Shown here: positions 34,587 through 45,842 of the stretch, in pieces
How positions within the stretch are numbered: position 1 is the stretch's first letter
Layout: every line of letters starts with the position of its first letter
Notes under the pieces: generated by a model
What the model saw: the letters and a program-made list of their open reading frames with translations, nothing else
Told to the model about the DNA's origin: nothing
Databases searched by the model: none
Source of the DNA: Rhodanobacter sp. T12-5
GTDB lineage: Bacteria > Pseudomonadota > Gammaproteobacteria > Xanthomonadales > Rhodanobacteraceae
Direction: 5' to 3'
NCBI RefSeq assembly: GCF_008329435.1
Contig: NZ_NPKN01000002.1
Location: 248,001-312,000 of the forward strand
DNA: 64,000 nucleotides
Translations under genes and position numbers: made by a program

Positions 34587-36680
34587 ATGCCCGATCAAAC
34601 TTCCGCCCTGCCCGGCAGCGCCAATCTGACGGCTCCCAGTCTGTACCTCAGCCGTGAACTGGCCGCGCTGGAATTCAATTTCCGCGTGCTGGCAATGGCC
34701 CGCGACGCCGCCGTGCCGCTGCTGGAGCGATTGCGCTACCTGAGCATCGTCGCCAACAATCTCGACGAGTTCTTCGAGGTACGCGTGGCGATGCTCAAGC
34801 ATCACCACGCGTATGGCTCGGCGGCGCCCGGCCCGGACGGTATCTCGTCCGGCGAATTGCTCGCGCGGATCCGCAGCCGCGTGCTCGACCTGGTTGCCGA
34901 GCAATATGCGGCGTGGCAGGAGCAGATCAGCCCGCAACTCGACGCAGCGCGAATCCGCATCCTCACCCGAAAGCACTGGAGCCCTCGCCAGCGGCGCTGG
35001 CTGCAGGGTTATTTCGAACACGAAGTGCTGCCGGTACTGTCGCCATTGGGGCTGGACCCGGCGCATCCGTTCCCGCGCATCCTCAACAAGACACTGAACA
35101 TCGCGGTGGTTCTGAAAGGCCGCGATGCGTTCGGCCACGAGGGCCACATGGCGCTGGTGCGTGCGCCGCGTTCGCTGCCGCGAATCATCCGCGTGCCGGC
35201 CGAAGTCTGCGGACCGGGCGAGCATTTCGTGTTCCTGGCCGAACTGCTGCAGGCCTTCGTCGACCTGATGTTTCCCGGCCTCAAGGTGGTCGGCTCGTAT
35301 CAGTTCCGGGTCACCCGCAACAGCGAGCTCATCGTCGAGGAAGCGGAGGTGGAAAACCTTGCGCTTGCGCTCAGCGAGGAGCTGATCGGGCGCGGTTACG
35401 CGCGCCCGGTGCGGCTGGAGATCGCCAACGATTGCCCGAAGGCGATCACCGCGATGCTGATCGAAAACTTCCAACTGGAAGAAACCGACGTCTACCGCTG
35501 CGACGGGCCGGTCAACATAATCCGTGCGGGCCTGATCTACGACTGGCTGGACCGGCCGGCACTGAAGTTCCCGCGCTTCAACCCGCAACTGCCGTCGGCA
35601 CTGGAGAGCGGCCGCAGCAAGTTCGACCTGATCGGCCAGCGCGACGTGCTGTTGCATCACCCTTACCAGAGCTTCGCCGCGGTGATCGACCTGCTGCGCC
35701 AGGCCACCGCCGACCCGCAGGTACTGGCGATCAAGCAGACCCTGTACCGCGCCGGCGAGGACACCCCACTGGTCGACCTGCTGGTGGAGGCAGCCCGCCA
35801 CGGCAAGGACGTCACCGTGGTGATCGAGCTGCGCGCGCGCTTCGACGAGGAGGCCAACATCCGCCTCGCCACGCGGCTGCAGGAGGCAGGCGTGCAGGTG
35901 GTCTACGGCGTGGTCGGCTACAAGACCCACGCCAAGATGATGCTGATCGTGCGGCGCGAAGGCGAGGCGCTGCGGCGATACGTGCACCTGTCGACCGGCA
36001 ACTATCATCAGGCCAACAGCCGCATGTACACCGACATCGGCCTGATGACGGCGAACCCCGAGATCGGAGAGGACCTGCACAAGGTGTTCCAGCAGCTGTC
36101 CGGCCTGGGCCCGATGATCGAGCTGAAGCGGCTGCTGCATTCGCCGTTCACGCTGTACCCCAGCGTGCTGGCGAAGATCGAGCGCGAGATCGCGCACGCG
36201 CAAGCCGGATGTCCCGCGCGCATCGTCGCCAAGCTCAACGCACTGAACGAGGCACATGTCATCGAGGCGCTGTACCGCGCATCGCAGGCCGGCGTGGAGA
36301 TCGACCTGATCGTGCGCGGCGCCTGTACCCTGCGGCCCGGCCTGCCCGGCATCTCCGAGCGCATCCGCGTGCGCTCGATCGTGGGGCGCTTCCTGGAGCA
36401 CAGCCGGGTGTACTGGTTCGGCAACGACGGCAACCCCGAAATCTACTGCGCCAGCGCCGACTGGATGGAGCGCAACCTGATGCGGCGGATCGAGGTGGCG
36501 TTCCCGATCCTTGACCCCGAGCTGGCCGCGCGCGTGTTCGAGGAAACCCTCGCCAACGGCCTGGCCGACAACACCCAGGCATGGTTGCTCGACAGCGACG
36601 GCCGCTACACGCGCGCCGAACCCGGCGAACATGCACCGTACAGCGCGCAGCAAGGCCTGCTCGAAAGGTTCTGCCAATGA
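34587..36680 (+). CDS. ppk1: Polyphosphate kinase 1
   Basis: A 697-residue Ppk1 that reversibly builds polyphosphate from ATP. Domains in order are N (RFRV-like YLSRELAALEFNFRVL), head (H), and catalytic C1 and C2. The catalytic histidine lies in GYKTHAKMMLIVRREG and the second phospholipase-D-like block is YVHLSTGNYHQANSRMYTD. A further C2 block is CTLRPGLPGISERIRVRSIV, then RFLEHSRVYWF. The gene follows phoR by 48 bases and is followed by ppx, so phosphate control of polyphosphate metabolism is likely. Confidence 0.96.
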   Translation: MPDQTSALPGSANLTAPSLYLSRELAALEFNFRVLAMARDAAVPLLERLRYLSIVANNLDEFFEVRVAMLKHHHAYGSAAPGPDGISSGELLARIRSRVLDLVAEQYAAWQEQISPQLDAARIRILTRKHWSPRQRRWLQGYFEHEVLPVLSPLGLDPAHPFPRILNKTLNIAVVLKGRDAFGHEGHMALVRAPRSLPRIIRVPAEVCGPGEHFVFLAELLQAFVDLMFPGLKVVGSYQFRVTRNSELIVEEAEVENLALALSEELIGRGYARPVRLEIANDCPKAITAMLIENFQLEETDVYRCDGPVNIIRAGLIYDWLDRPALKFPRFNPQLPSALESGRSKFDLIGQRDVLLHHPYQSFAAVIDLLRQATADPQVLAIKQTLYRAGEDTPLVDLLVEAARHGKDVTVVIELRARFDEEANIRLATRLQEAGVQVVYGVVGYKTHAKMMLIVRREGEALRRYVHLSTGNYHQANSRMYTDIGLMTANPEIGEDLHKVFQQLSGLGPMIELKRLLHSPFTLYPSVLAKIEREIAHAQAGCPARIVAKLNALNEAHVIEALYRASQAGVEIDLIVRGACTLRPGLPGISERIRVRSIVGRFLEHSRVYWFGNDGNPEIYCASADWMERNLMRRIEVAFPILDPELAARVFEETLANGLADNTQAWLLDSDGRYTRAEPGEHAPYSAQQGLLERFCQ

Positions 36681-36750
36681 GCCGCACACATCTCATCCGC
36701 TTCACGTCCACGTGCGAGAATCCGCGTTTTGCCGTCGCCGGAGCCCGGGC

Positions 36751-38268
36751 GTGAGTCCAACCGAACAGACACCGATCCGCGACGGCGAATTGATCGCTGC
36801 CGTGGACATGGGCTCGAACAGCTTCCACATGGTCGTGGCGCGCGTGGAGCACGGCGAGCCGCGGGTGATCGACCGCCTGCGCGACACCGTGCGACTGGCC
36901 GCCGGCTTGCGCGCAGACGGCGGCCTGGACGCCGAACGGCGCGCCCGCGCGATGGCCTGCCTGGCCCGGTTTGGCCAGCGCATCGCCGGCCTGCCGTCGA
37001 TGCGGGTGCGCGCGGTGGCGACCAACACCGTGCGCCGGCTGGCGTCGCCGCAAACCTTCCTGACTGCCGCCGAAGCCGCACTCGGCCACCCTATCGAAGT
37101 GGTTTCGGGGCGCGAGGAAGGGCGCTTGATCTTCCTGGGCGCCGCGCACGACCTGCCTGCTTCGCGCGAACCGCGGCTGGTGATCGATGTCGGCGGCGGC
37201 AGCACCGAATTCATCATTGGTCGCGGCCTCGCGCCATTGCACACCGAGAGCGTGCAGGCCGGTTGCATCGCCTCGACGCTGCGCTTCTTCCCCGGCGGCA
37301 AACTCACCCGCAAGCGCTGGCAGCGCGCGCACAGTGACATTGGCGTACTGCTGCAGCAATTCGCCGAGGACTATCGCGAGTCCGGCTGGCAGGATGCGTT
37401 CGGTTCGTCCGGCACCGCCAAGTCGATCGGTGCGGTGGTGCAGGCGATGAAGTTTTCCGACGACGGCATCACCCCGGCGTCGCTCGCATCGTTGCGCGAC
37501 GTGCTGATCGAACACGGCCAGATCGGCACGCTCAAGCTGCCCGGCCTGGTCGAGGATCGCGCGCCGGTGCTCGCCGGTGGCGTGGTGATCTTCGAGGCGG
37601 CATTCGCCGCGCTCGGCATCGAACGGCTGCGCGTATGCGAAAGCTCGATGCGCGAAGGCCTGCTGTGGGATCTGCTCGGCCGCGCCGGCGGCAGCGATCC
37701 GCGCACTGCCAGCATCGATGCGCTGGCCACCCGCTACGGCGTGGATCGTGCCCAGGCACGCCGGGTCGAGTCGACCGCGCTGATGCTGTTCGACCAGGTG
37801 GCGCGGAGCTGGAAACTGGACGGCGATGCGCGCGAGTGGCTGTCGTGGGCCTCGCGTGTGCACGAGATCGGCCTCGCCATCGCGCACAGCCAGCACCACC
37901 ACCACGGCGCCTACATCCTGCGTCATGCCGATCTGGCCGGCTTCTCCAGCCAGGAGCAGCAACTGCTGGCGGCGGTGGTCGAGATGCACCGACGCAAGCC
38001 GGACAAGTCGGTGATCACCGGATTGCCGCAGCGCTATCGCCAGCTGGCGCGCCATACCACGGCACTGTTGCGCCTGGCCGTGCTGTTCCGACGCGCCCGG
38101 CGTGCCGAGTCGCTGCCGCAGATGCGCTTGAGCGCCAGCAGCAAGTGCCTGCGACTGGCACTGCCGGCGGCCTGGTGCGAACAGCACCCGCTCAGCGAAA
38201 CCGACCTGCAGCAGGAGCAATCGCCGATGGCCGAACTCGGCGTGAAGCTGGAAGTCTCCAGCAGTTGA
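36751..38268 (+). CDS. ppx: Exopolyphosphatase
   Basis: A 505-residue Ppx/GppA phosphatase that removes terminal phosphates from polyphosphate. The actin-like ATPase core has AVDMGSNSFHMVVARVE, SGREEGRLIFLGA and VIDVGGGSTEFIIG. The C-terminal half (~310-500) is HD-domain-like, with VHEIGLAIAHSQHHHHGAYI. Size and C-terminus favour Ppx over GppA. The start is GTG at 36751, preceded by CCGGAG; the frame is open further into ppk1. It completes the phoB-phoR-ppk1-ppx group. Confidence 0.93.
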   Translation: MSPTEQTPIRDGELIAAVDMGSNSFHMVVARVEHGEPRVIDRLRDTVRLAAGLRADGGLDAERRARAMACLARFGQRIAGLPSMRVRAVATNTVRRLASPQTFLTAAEAALGHPIEVVSGREEGRLIFLGAAHDLPASREPRLVIDVGGGSTEFIIGRGLAPLHTESVQAGCIASTLRFFPGGKLTRKRWQRAHSDIGVLLQQFAEDYRESGWQDAFGSSGTAKSIGAVVQAMKFSDDGITPASLASLRDVLIEHGQIGTLKLPGLVEDRAPVLAGGVVIFEAAFAALGIERLRVCESSMREGLLWDLLGRAGGSDPRTASIDALATRYGVDRAQARRVESTALMLFDQVARSWKLDGDAREWLSWASRVHEIGLAIAHSQHHHHGAYILRHADLAGFSSQEQQLLAAVVEMHRRKPDKSVITGLPQRYRQLARHTTALLRLAVLFRRARRAESLPQMRLSASSKCLRLALPAAWCEQHPLSETDLQQEQSPMAELGVKLEVSSS

Positions 38269-38333
38269 TCGGACGGCAGCAAGCCAGCTCCCGTCGCGTC
38301 CGCGTATCATGTGCGGACGCCAAGACAGTCCTG

Positions 38334-39071
38334 ATGCCCATGTTGAAATCCCTGCTCGCCACACTGCTCCTGATCTTGCCGCTGACATTGGCGGCACAGA
38401 CGGCCAAACCCGCGCCCGCCGCCAGCACCGCCACACCCGCTGCGCCTCCGCCGCAGGTCCTGCTGCACACCTCGCAGGGCGACATCACGCTGGAGCTGTA
38501 TCCGGACAAGGCACCGAAGAGCGTGGCCAATTTCCTGCAATACGTGCGCGACGGTTTTTACGACGGTACCTTGCTGCACCGGGCCATTGCCGGCTATCTG
38601 GTGCAGGGCGGTCTGTATACGCGCGATCTGCAGCCGAAACGCACGCGCCCCGCCGTGGCCAGCGAAGCGGACAACGGCTTGTCGAACCTGCGCGGCACGG
38701 TGGCCGTCGCCCGCGGCGCGGATCCGAATTCCGGCACCGCGCAATTCTTCTTCAACTTGGTCGACGACCGGCGCCTCGATTTCGTCGGCAACCAGAGCGG
38801 GTTGACCTGGGGCTATGCCGTGTTCGGCAAGGTGATCAAGGGTATGGACGTGGTCGACAAGATCGCCGCCCTGCCCACCCGCGCCCTTGGCCCATTCGCC
38901 GGCGACGTACCCAATCCGCTGGTGCTGATCGAAAGCGCCCGCGTCATCGGCGAGGAAACCCCGGCAGCTGCCTCCCGTGTCGCCAACCCGGCCAACGCCG
39001 CCACGACCGCCACCGCCAAACCCGCCACCGGAAAGGGCAAAAAGGCCTCCAAGCCGACGGGCAAGGATTGA
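38334..39071 (+). CDS. Periplasmic cyclophilin-type PPIase
   Basis: A 245-residue exported cyclophilin. A signal peptide (LKSLLATLLLILPLTLAAQ) is followed by a Pro/Ala-rich linker, the cyclophilin domain (~38-205) and a Lys/Ala-rich C-terminal tail (KGKKASKPTGKD). Active-site stretches are TLLHRAIAGYLVQGG, where the usual Phe of FHR is Leu, then DPNSGTAQFFFNLVDD and YAVFGKVIKGMDVVDKI. It resembles the secreted PpiA group. Start may be ATG 38334 or 38340. lpxH starts 8 bases after its stop. Confidence 0.88.
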   Translation: MPMLKSLLATLLLILPLTLAAQTAKPAPAASTATPAAPPPQVLLHTSQGDITLELYPDKAPKSVANFLQYVRDGFYDGTLLHRAIAGYLVQGGLYTRDLQPKRTRPAVASEADNGLSNLRGTVAVARGADPNSGTAQFFFNLVDDRRLDFVGNQSGLTWGYAVFGKVIKGMDVVDKIAALPTRALGPFAGDVPNPLVLIESARVIGEETPAAASRVANPANAATTATAKPATGKGKKASKPTGKD

Positions 39072-39079
39072 TCGGCATC

Positions 39080-39808
39080 ATGGCGACCCTGTTCATTTCC
39101 GACCTGCACCTCGATCCCGGCCGCCCACAGATCACTGCGCTGTTCGAAAGCTGGCTGGCCAGCGACGAAGTCCGCCATGCCGATGCGCTGTACATCCTCG
39201 GCGACCTGGTCGAGGCATGGATCGGCGACGATGACGACGCCGAGCTTCCCCAGCGCATCGCTGCCGCGACCCGCGCGGTGCGCGATGCCGGCGTGCCGGT
39301 GTACTTCATGGTCGGCAACCGCGACTTCCTGCTCGGCCAGGCCTACGCCGGACGCGCCGGCATGACCCTGCTCGAAGACAGCACCGTGCACGACGTCCAG
39401 GGCCGCCCCACCCTGCTCATGCACGGCGACGTGCTGTGCACCGATGACGTCGCCTACCAGGCCGTGCGCCGGCAGGTGCGCAATGCCGAATGGCAGGCTC
39501 AGATCCTGGCGATGCCGCTGGAGGCGCGCCGGGTATTGGCCGCCAAAGCCCGCGAGGACAGCAAGGCGCATACCGGCAGCACGATGGAAAGCATCATGGA
39601 TGTCAACGCCGATGCCGTGGCGGAGACCATGCGAAAGGCCGGGGTGACGCGCCTGATCCATGGGCATACGCATCGACCGGCGGTGCACACATTCGAATTG
39701 GACGGCCAGCCGGCCAAACGGATCGTGCTGGGGGACTGGTACGAGCACGGGTCGGTGTTGCGGGTGGATGGGGATGGGGTCGAATTGCGCGGGCTGGCGA
39801 CTGGCTGA
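39080..39808 (+). CDS. lpxH: UDP-2,3-diacylglucosamine diphosphatase
   Basis: A 242-residue calcineurin-like metallophosphatase that makes lipid X in lipid A synthesis. Metal-binding motifs are in order: FISDLHLD, ILGDLVEAWIGDDD, MVGNRDFLLG, LMHGDVLCTDD and IHGHTHRPAVH. This is a full-length LpxH. The ATG at 39080 follows the cyclophilin stop by 8 bases, and the longer open frame upstream overlaps that gene out of frame. It is the last core gene before the repeat-bounded accessory segment. Confidence 0.95.
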   Translation: MATLFISDLHLDPGRPQITALFESWLASDEVRHADALYILGDLVEAWIGDDDDAELPQRIAAATRAVRDAGVPVYFMVGNRDFLLGQAYAGRAGMTLLEDSTVHDVQGRPTLLMHGDVLCTDDVAYQAVRRQVRNAEWQAQILAMPLEARRVLAAKAREDSKAHTGSTMESIMDVNADAVAETMRKAGVTRLIHGHTHRPAVHTFELDGQPAKRIVLGDWYEHGSVLRVDGDGVELRGLATG

Positions 39809-39950
39809 AATTTGGTGCTTTTGGCGGTCGCCATCGGCGCGTCGGAACCACCTTTTCGGAAGTCGTCTCTTCAAAAGCCGTTCGTCAAAAAGTCGTTCGG
39901 GCTGAGCGTAGCGCCAAAGGCGCGGAGTCGAAGCCGTGCGCGGATTGCAG

Positions 39951-40125
39951 CTCTCTGCCGGATACGCAAAACGTCGCTTTGATGAGGTGCGAAGTGGCGT
40001 GAAGTTCGCGAGGGATTGTTCGGCCCAGCCTTGGGCTGAAGCCCTAAGCGGTTCGCGCTCCGGGCTAGCCTGCGGCTGTCCAAATTCACTCCAGACGAAT
40101 TTGTCGAACGGTTGGTTCGTCCACA
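39951..40125. repeat. Left copy of 175-bp tRNA-Ser-associated repeat
   Basis: This stretch is a diverged copy of 42247-42422 in the same orientation. It shares CTCTCTGCCGGATACGC-type beginning, then GATGAGGTGCGAAGTGGCGT and TTGTCGAACGGTTGGTTCGT at its end. The whole gap 39809-40212 contains no gene; besides this repeat it holds a GTTCGGGCTGAGCGTAGCG...GGAGTCGAAGCC element (39895-39934) of a type dispersed in related genomes. Confidence 0.75.
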
Positions 40126-40212
40126 AGTCTTCGCCTCGCCTGACAGCCCACATACCGTGGTGTGATGTGTGGACTGAACTTGATCGTCCCTTTGGAGCCA
40201 CGTCAAGCATGC

Positions 40213-41685
40213 CTAGTTCACATCTGCAGGATGCTCTTGATCAAGTGAGACCTTCAAAAGGCCAAGCTCAGCTACCTCGATACATGCTTTTTCCGCGGCG
40301 TAATATGCTTGGTAAAACTTGAAATCATTGCGCTGATGCTCACGGCACTTTTCCTCGATGATACGCATGATGCTCAACTTGTCGTCTTCCTTGGTATTCA
40401 TGCCAAAAATGATTCCCTCCAAATCGGAGAAGTCATAGTTAGCCACCCGCAGAGCTGGCTCCTCATAATCGCCCAAGAGACCATGCACGATGAGCCGATA
40501 TTCCTCTTCATAGGCCCAGTCTGAGAGTTTGGTGGTCGCACTCTGCTCGAATTGTTGCCAAAACTTCGCGTGCTGTTCTGCTGTGAAGTCGCCAGTCAGC
40601 GCGCAAACACTCCGGGCACCGTCCTCCGATGTGTGCCAGTTACGGTTGATGATCGCAATAGGTAGTCGTCCAAGAGATCTGAAAAAATCTATCGAGACAA
40701 AATTCGAGCGATACTCCACAGCAGTAAATCGGTCCGACACCCTTTGGCGCACTGGACCTTCTGATGAACTCCAACCGCAGACACGGCTCAACCTCAAAAT
40801 CGATTGTCCCTGCTCGACGTTGGCTTTGAACTTCAGACAAACGCCTCGATGACTATCACCATAAGTACCCCAGACAGCAGAATTCTTGCAGTTTTTTGTA
40901 AAGCACGCTGCGTACCATAGCGGATAGACAAGACATTCAATTTTCTGCACATATCCAGCAGGAAAATCAATAAGTACAAAATTCCGATTCTTTTGTGCCC
41001 TATCCATCTGACCATTGTGTTGATCAATTAATGTCATCTGCATGATAGAGCTGTTTATGACTGCATAAATTTGTTCGTTCGTGTGCTCCTTATCCCGGAG
41101 GCCATTTTTAGCTTTGCTGGTCTCCAACAACCGCACAGCATCTGATGCCTCGACGAGCCTCTGAATAGCGTGCCCTATCGCGACCTCGACATCCGTGAAT
41201 GCAGACGCCAGCTTGTGTTTGTGTAGAACTCTGTTGATACACGGCACGGCCATGGCATGAACATTTCTTATATGAAATTCAACCTCGTTGCGGCGCACCG
41301 AAAGCCCTCTTTCCGCGATGCATTTAATGTAGCGAAAGAGATCTTCATGAGAAAATGTTTCCGCTAAAATTTCGTCGAGCAATGCCCTAATTTTTTCATT
41401 CACACCATCATGTCGTGGGTCATGCAATGGTATGGAATCCCATGTAATAAGGGTAGTTTCGAGCGCAACGCAAAATTGAAAAGTGGCATGAGCCAGACAC
41501 TGAATGTAATGTCGAAAAAAGTTCCTCCACACCACCTCATCGCCGTCCCAGTAGATGTCTTTGTACCCTTCCATGGGATCATTCAATTCAGACCGCGAGG
41601 CAAAATAAATGCTTTGGTTCTTCAGCTCCTGATACTCACCGAGGAGGCTTTGTATTGACCTGAAACGGTAGAGATAAGGTTCCAT
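40213..41685 (-). CDS. DUF2971 domain protein
   Basis: A 490-residue protein of unknown function. It starts LYRFRSIQSLLGEYQELKNQ, then IYFASRSELNDPMEGY, later AVWGTYGDSHRGVCLKFK and WAYEEEYRLIVHG, which are the recurring blocks of DUF2971. Such proteins appear frequently in variable islands and beside defence genes, but no activity is established. The gene is noticeably A+T-richer than the chromosome around it and uses many codons rare in neighbours, so it was probably acquired. AAGAAGAG stands before the ATG at 41685. A small membrane-protein gene lies 32 bases upstream on the same strand. Confidence 0.8.
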   Translation of the reverse strand: MEPYLYRFRSIQSLLGEYQELKNQSIYFASRSELNDPMEGYKDIYWDGDEVVWRNFFRHYIQCLAHATFQFCVALETTLITWDSIPLHDPRHDGVNEKIRALLDEILAETFSHEDLFRYIKCIAERGLSVRRNEVEFHIRNVHAMAVPCINRVLHKHKLASAFTDVEVAIGHAIQRLVEASDAVRLLETSKAKNGLRDKEHTNEQIYAVINSSIMQMTLIDQHNGQMDRAQKNRNFVLIDFPAGYVQKIECLVYPLWYAACFTKNCKNSAVWGTYGDSHRGVCLKFKANVEQGQSILRLSRVCGWSSSEGPVRQRVSDRFTAVEYRSNFVSIDFFRSLGRLPIAIINRNWHTSEDGARSVCALTGDFTAEQHAKFWQQFEQSATTKLSDWAYEEEYRLIVHGLLGDYEEPALRVANYDFSDLEGIIFGMNTKEDDKLSIMRIIEEKCREHQRNDFKFYQAYYAAEKACIEVAELGLLKVSLDQEHPADVN

Positions 41686-41717
41686 GTATGACTCTTCTTA
41701 AGGGATGAAAGCTTTTA

Positions 41718-41936
41718 CTACTTGCTAGATCGGGCGTCTCCGAGAAAAATCGTCATTCTTTCAGCGGCGTTGTAGATTACACCTATAAAGTTGCGGGCAA
41801 ATCTGGAAGAACTGGCTGGCCACCCATCTTGGAGTTCAAGCACTGCGGACATGGGCCAAGCCACCAAGGCCGCAAAAAGGATCGGCAACAGGCACCAGCC
41901 CATCATGCGCAGACACATCTTCGTGACGTAAGACAT
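41718..41936 (-). CDS. Small membrane protein, unknown
   Basis: A 72-residue open frame with one strong hydrophobic segment (MGWCLLPILFAALVAWPM, residues ~12-29), then a polar C-terminal part ending DARSSK. I do not recognise it. Its base composition matches the adjoining DUF2971 gene, and it is placed 32 bases upstream on the same strand, so the two may form an operon. The ribosome site is weak, which lowers confidence that it is translated. Confidence 0.5.
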   Translation of the reverse strand: MSYVTKMCLRMMGWCLLPILFAALVAWPMSAVLELQDGWPASSSRFARNFIGVIYNAAERMTIFLGDARSSK

Positions 41937-42246
41937 ATTGGTTCAGATGACAGGTGACGGCTGCAGTCTCAGACTTCCCGGTCTCACGCTGAGAGACAGC
42001 CCAACAAACGTGCGGATCACGTTTTGCGCCGATATCAGATGGGCGGAATCACATCCTCGACAGTCAGGCCGAGGATGTCAGCAGGTCCAAGCTGAGGCAT
42101 GACCGGGGGGGCGATGGGTGATAGCGTCAGTGCCGTCGCGGCAAGCGTTGTAAGCTTTTGCAGTGCTATCGCTGGGGAACGGGGTCTGGGGAGCGGGGTC
42201 AGGTTCACTTAAATGCTCAGGAGCTAGAGCAGACGTCCACCACTTC
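41937..42246. other. Accessory intergenic region with possible gene relic
   Basis: No intact gene is visible. On the minus strand a short frame ends at 42035 with LGPADILGLTVEDVIPPI before TGA, preceded by about 25 more open codons but no good start; it looks like the tail of a lost gene. An 8-bp hairpin CATCCTCG/CGAGGATG occurs at 42052-42077, and GGGGTCAGGTTCACT near 42196 resembles sequences next to REP-associated transposases. Confidence 0.35.
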
Positions 42247-42422
42247 TGTCCGCCAGATACGCAAAACGCCGCTTCGATGAGGTGCGAAGTGGCGTGAAGT
42301 CCGCGAGGGATTGTTCGGCCCATCCTTGGGCCGAACCCTTCCGCGCTGCGCGCTCCAGGGCCAGCCTGCGGCTGTCCAAATTCGTTCCAGACGAATTTGT
42401 CGAACGGTTGGTTCGTCCACCA
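42247..42422. repeat. Right copy of 175-bp tRNA-Ser-associated repeat
   Basis: It begins TGTCCGCCAGATACGCAAAA, contains GATGAGGTGCGAAGTGGCGT and ends TTGTCGAACGGTTGGTTCGT. The left copy is at 39951-40125. The first ~25 bases reappear 180 bases later (42424), so it forms one and a bit units of a tandem arrangement next to tRNA-Ser. Confidence 0.8.
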
Positions 42423-42486
42423 CCTCTCTCCGCCAGATACGCAAAACGCCCCTTGCGGGGCGCTTTGCGTATCTGGCGGAGAGAGA
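42423..42486. repeat. 30-bp hairpin reaching into tRNA-Ser
   Basis: Arms 42423-42452 and 42457-42486 are complementary at 29 of 30 positions with a TTGC loop. The right arm includes the last 13 bases of the tRNA-Ser gene, so an inverted copy of the tRNA 3' tail (CCTCTCTCCGCCA) plus flank lies on the other strand. On the tRNA strand the distal G+C stem (GCGCCCC-GCAA-GGGGCGTTTT) also looks like a terminator. Confidence 0.8.
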
Positions 42487-42566
42487 GGGATTCGAACCCT
42501 CGATCAGGTGTTTAGCCCGATACTCCCTTAGCAGGGGAGCCCCTTCGGCCACTCGGGCATCTCTCC
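42474..42566 (-). tRNA. tRNA-Ser(GCU)
   Basis: A 93-nt serine tRNA with encoded CCA. Acceptor arms are GGAGAGA and TCTCTCC, the anticodon arm is CTCCC-CTGCTAA-GGGAG (anticodon GCT), followed by the long variable arm (TATCGGGCTAAACACCTGAT) and the T arm GAGGGTTCGAATCCCTC. It lies 74 bases downstream of csrA on the same strand, as in other xanthomonads. Confidence 0.95.
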
Positions 42567-42640
42567 GGGTTTTTTCCGCATTTCTGCGGAGCGGGCAAGG
42601 ATACTAACCGGCGGGGTCGAGGTAAAGAAATAATTCGGGA

Positions 42641-42844
42641 TCAGTGTTCTGCGGATTCGTCGGGGACGCTGCCGGCTTCACCTTCGCCTTTGATTCGCTG
42701 GTAGATTTCTTCGCGGTGGACGGCCACAGTCTTGGGTGCGTTGATGCCGATGCGCACCTGATTGCCCTTCACACCAAGAACGGTAACGGTCACCTCGTCG
42801 CCGATCATCAGGGTTTCGCCGACCCTGCGGGTCAGAATCAACAT
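42641..42844 (-). CDS. csrA: Carbon storage regulator CsrA
   Basis: A 67-residue RNA-binding dimer that controls translation and stability of mRNAs by binding GGA motifs. The conserved core [18 protein letters not shown] continues as [15 protein letters not shown] and [16 protein letters not shown]; the RNA-contacting Arg44 region (VHREEI) is intact. It lies between alaS and tRNA-Ser. The 271-base gap to alaS presumably holds its own promoter, but I see no clear hexamers. Confidence 0.96.
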   Translation of the reverse strand: MLILTRRVGETLMIGDEVTVTVLGVKGNQVRIGINAPKTVAVHREEIYQRIKGEGEAGSVPDESAEH

Positions 42845-43115
42845 GATTTGCTACTCCATAAAATGCTGTTGGTCACAGGCCTGCAGATTGGCGGAGCCTC
42901 ACCCCTGAGTCCGTCCTTCCACAGTTCGACGATTGATCCGCCGAAGGCCCTACCGCCTTCCCGGCTCACAGCCAAAACACTCCTGAGCGTCCTGACTGGC
43001 GACCCCAGCGTTTCCGCTGGTGCCGACACGAGGTCGATAGTAACTGAGCCCGATTGACCTACGCAACGTACCTGAATCGTGACAAATGGAGGGTTCAGGT
43101 TGTATACGGACAACG

Positions 43116-45758
<2,643 letters not shown>

Positions 45759-45842
45759 GCGGATCAAGAGTGGCTGGCGGCAAGAGGCCACACCGCGGCC
45801 CAGCCACACGACGGATCGCCCCCTTGTCCCGGATGCGGGATT

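Noticed and set aside
33168..36689. A 1173-codon open frame on the minus strand across phoR and ppk1
   Set aside because: It is the complement-frame shadow of two well-recognised genes in G+C-rich DNA and has no family resemblance.
42078..42323. An 81-codon minus-strand frame between DUF2971 and tRNA-Ser
   Set aside because: It runs through the repeat, has no ribosome site and no coherent composition.
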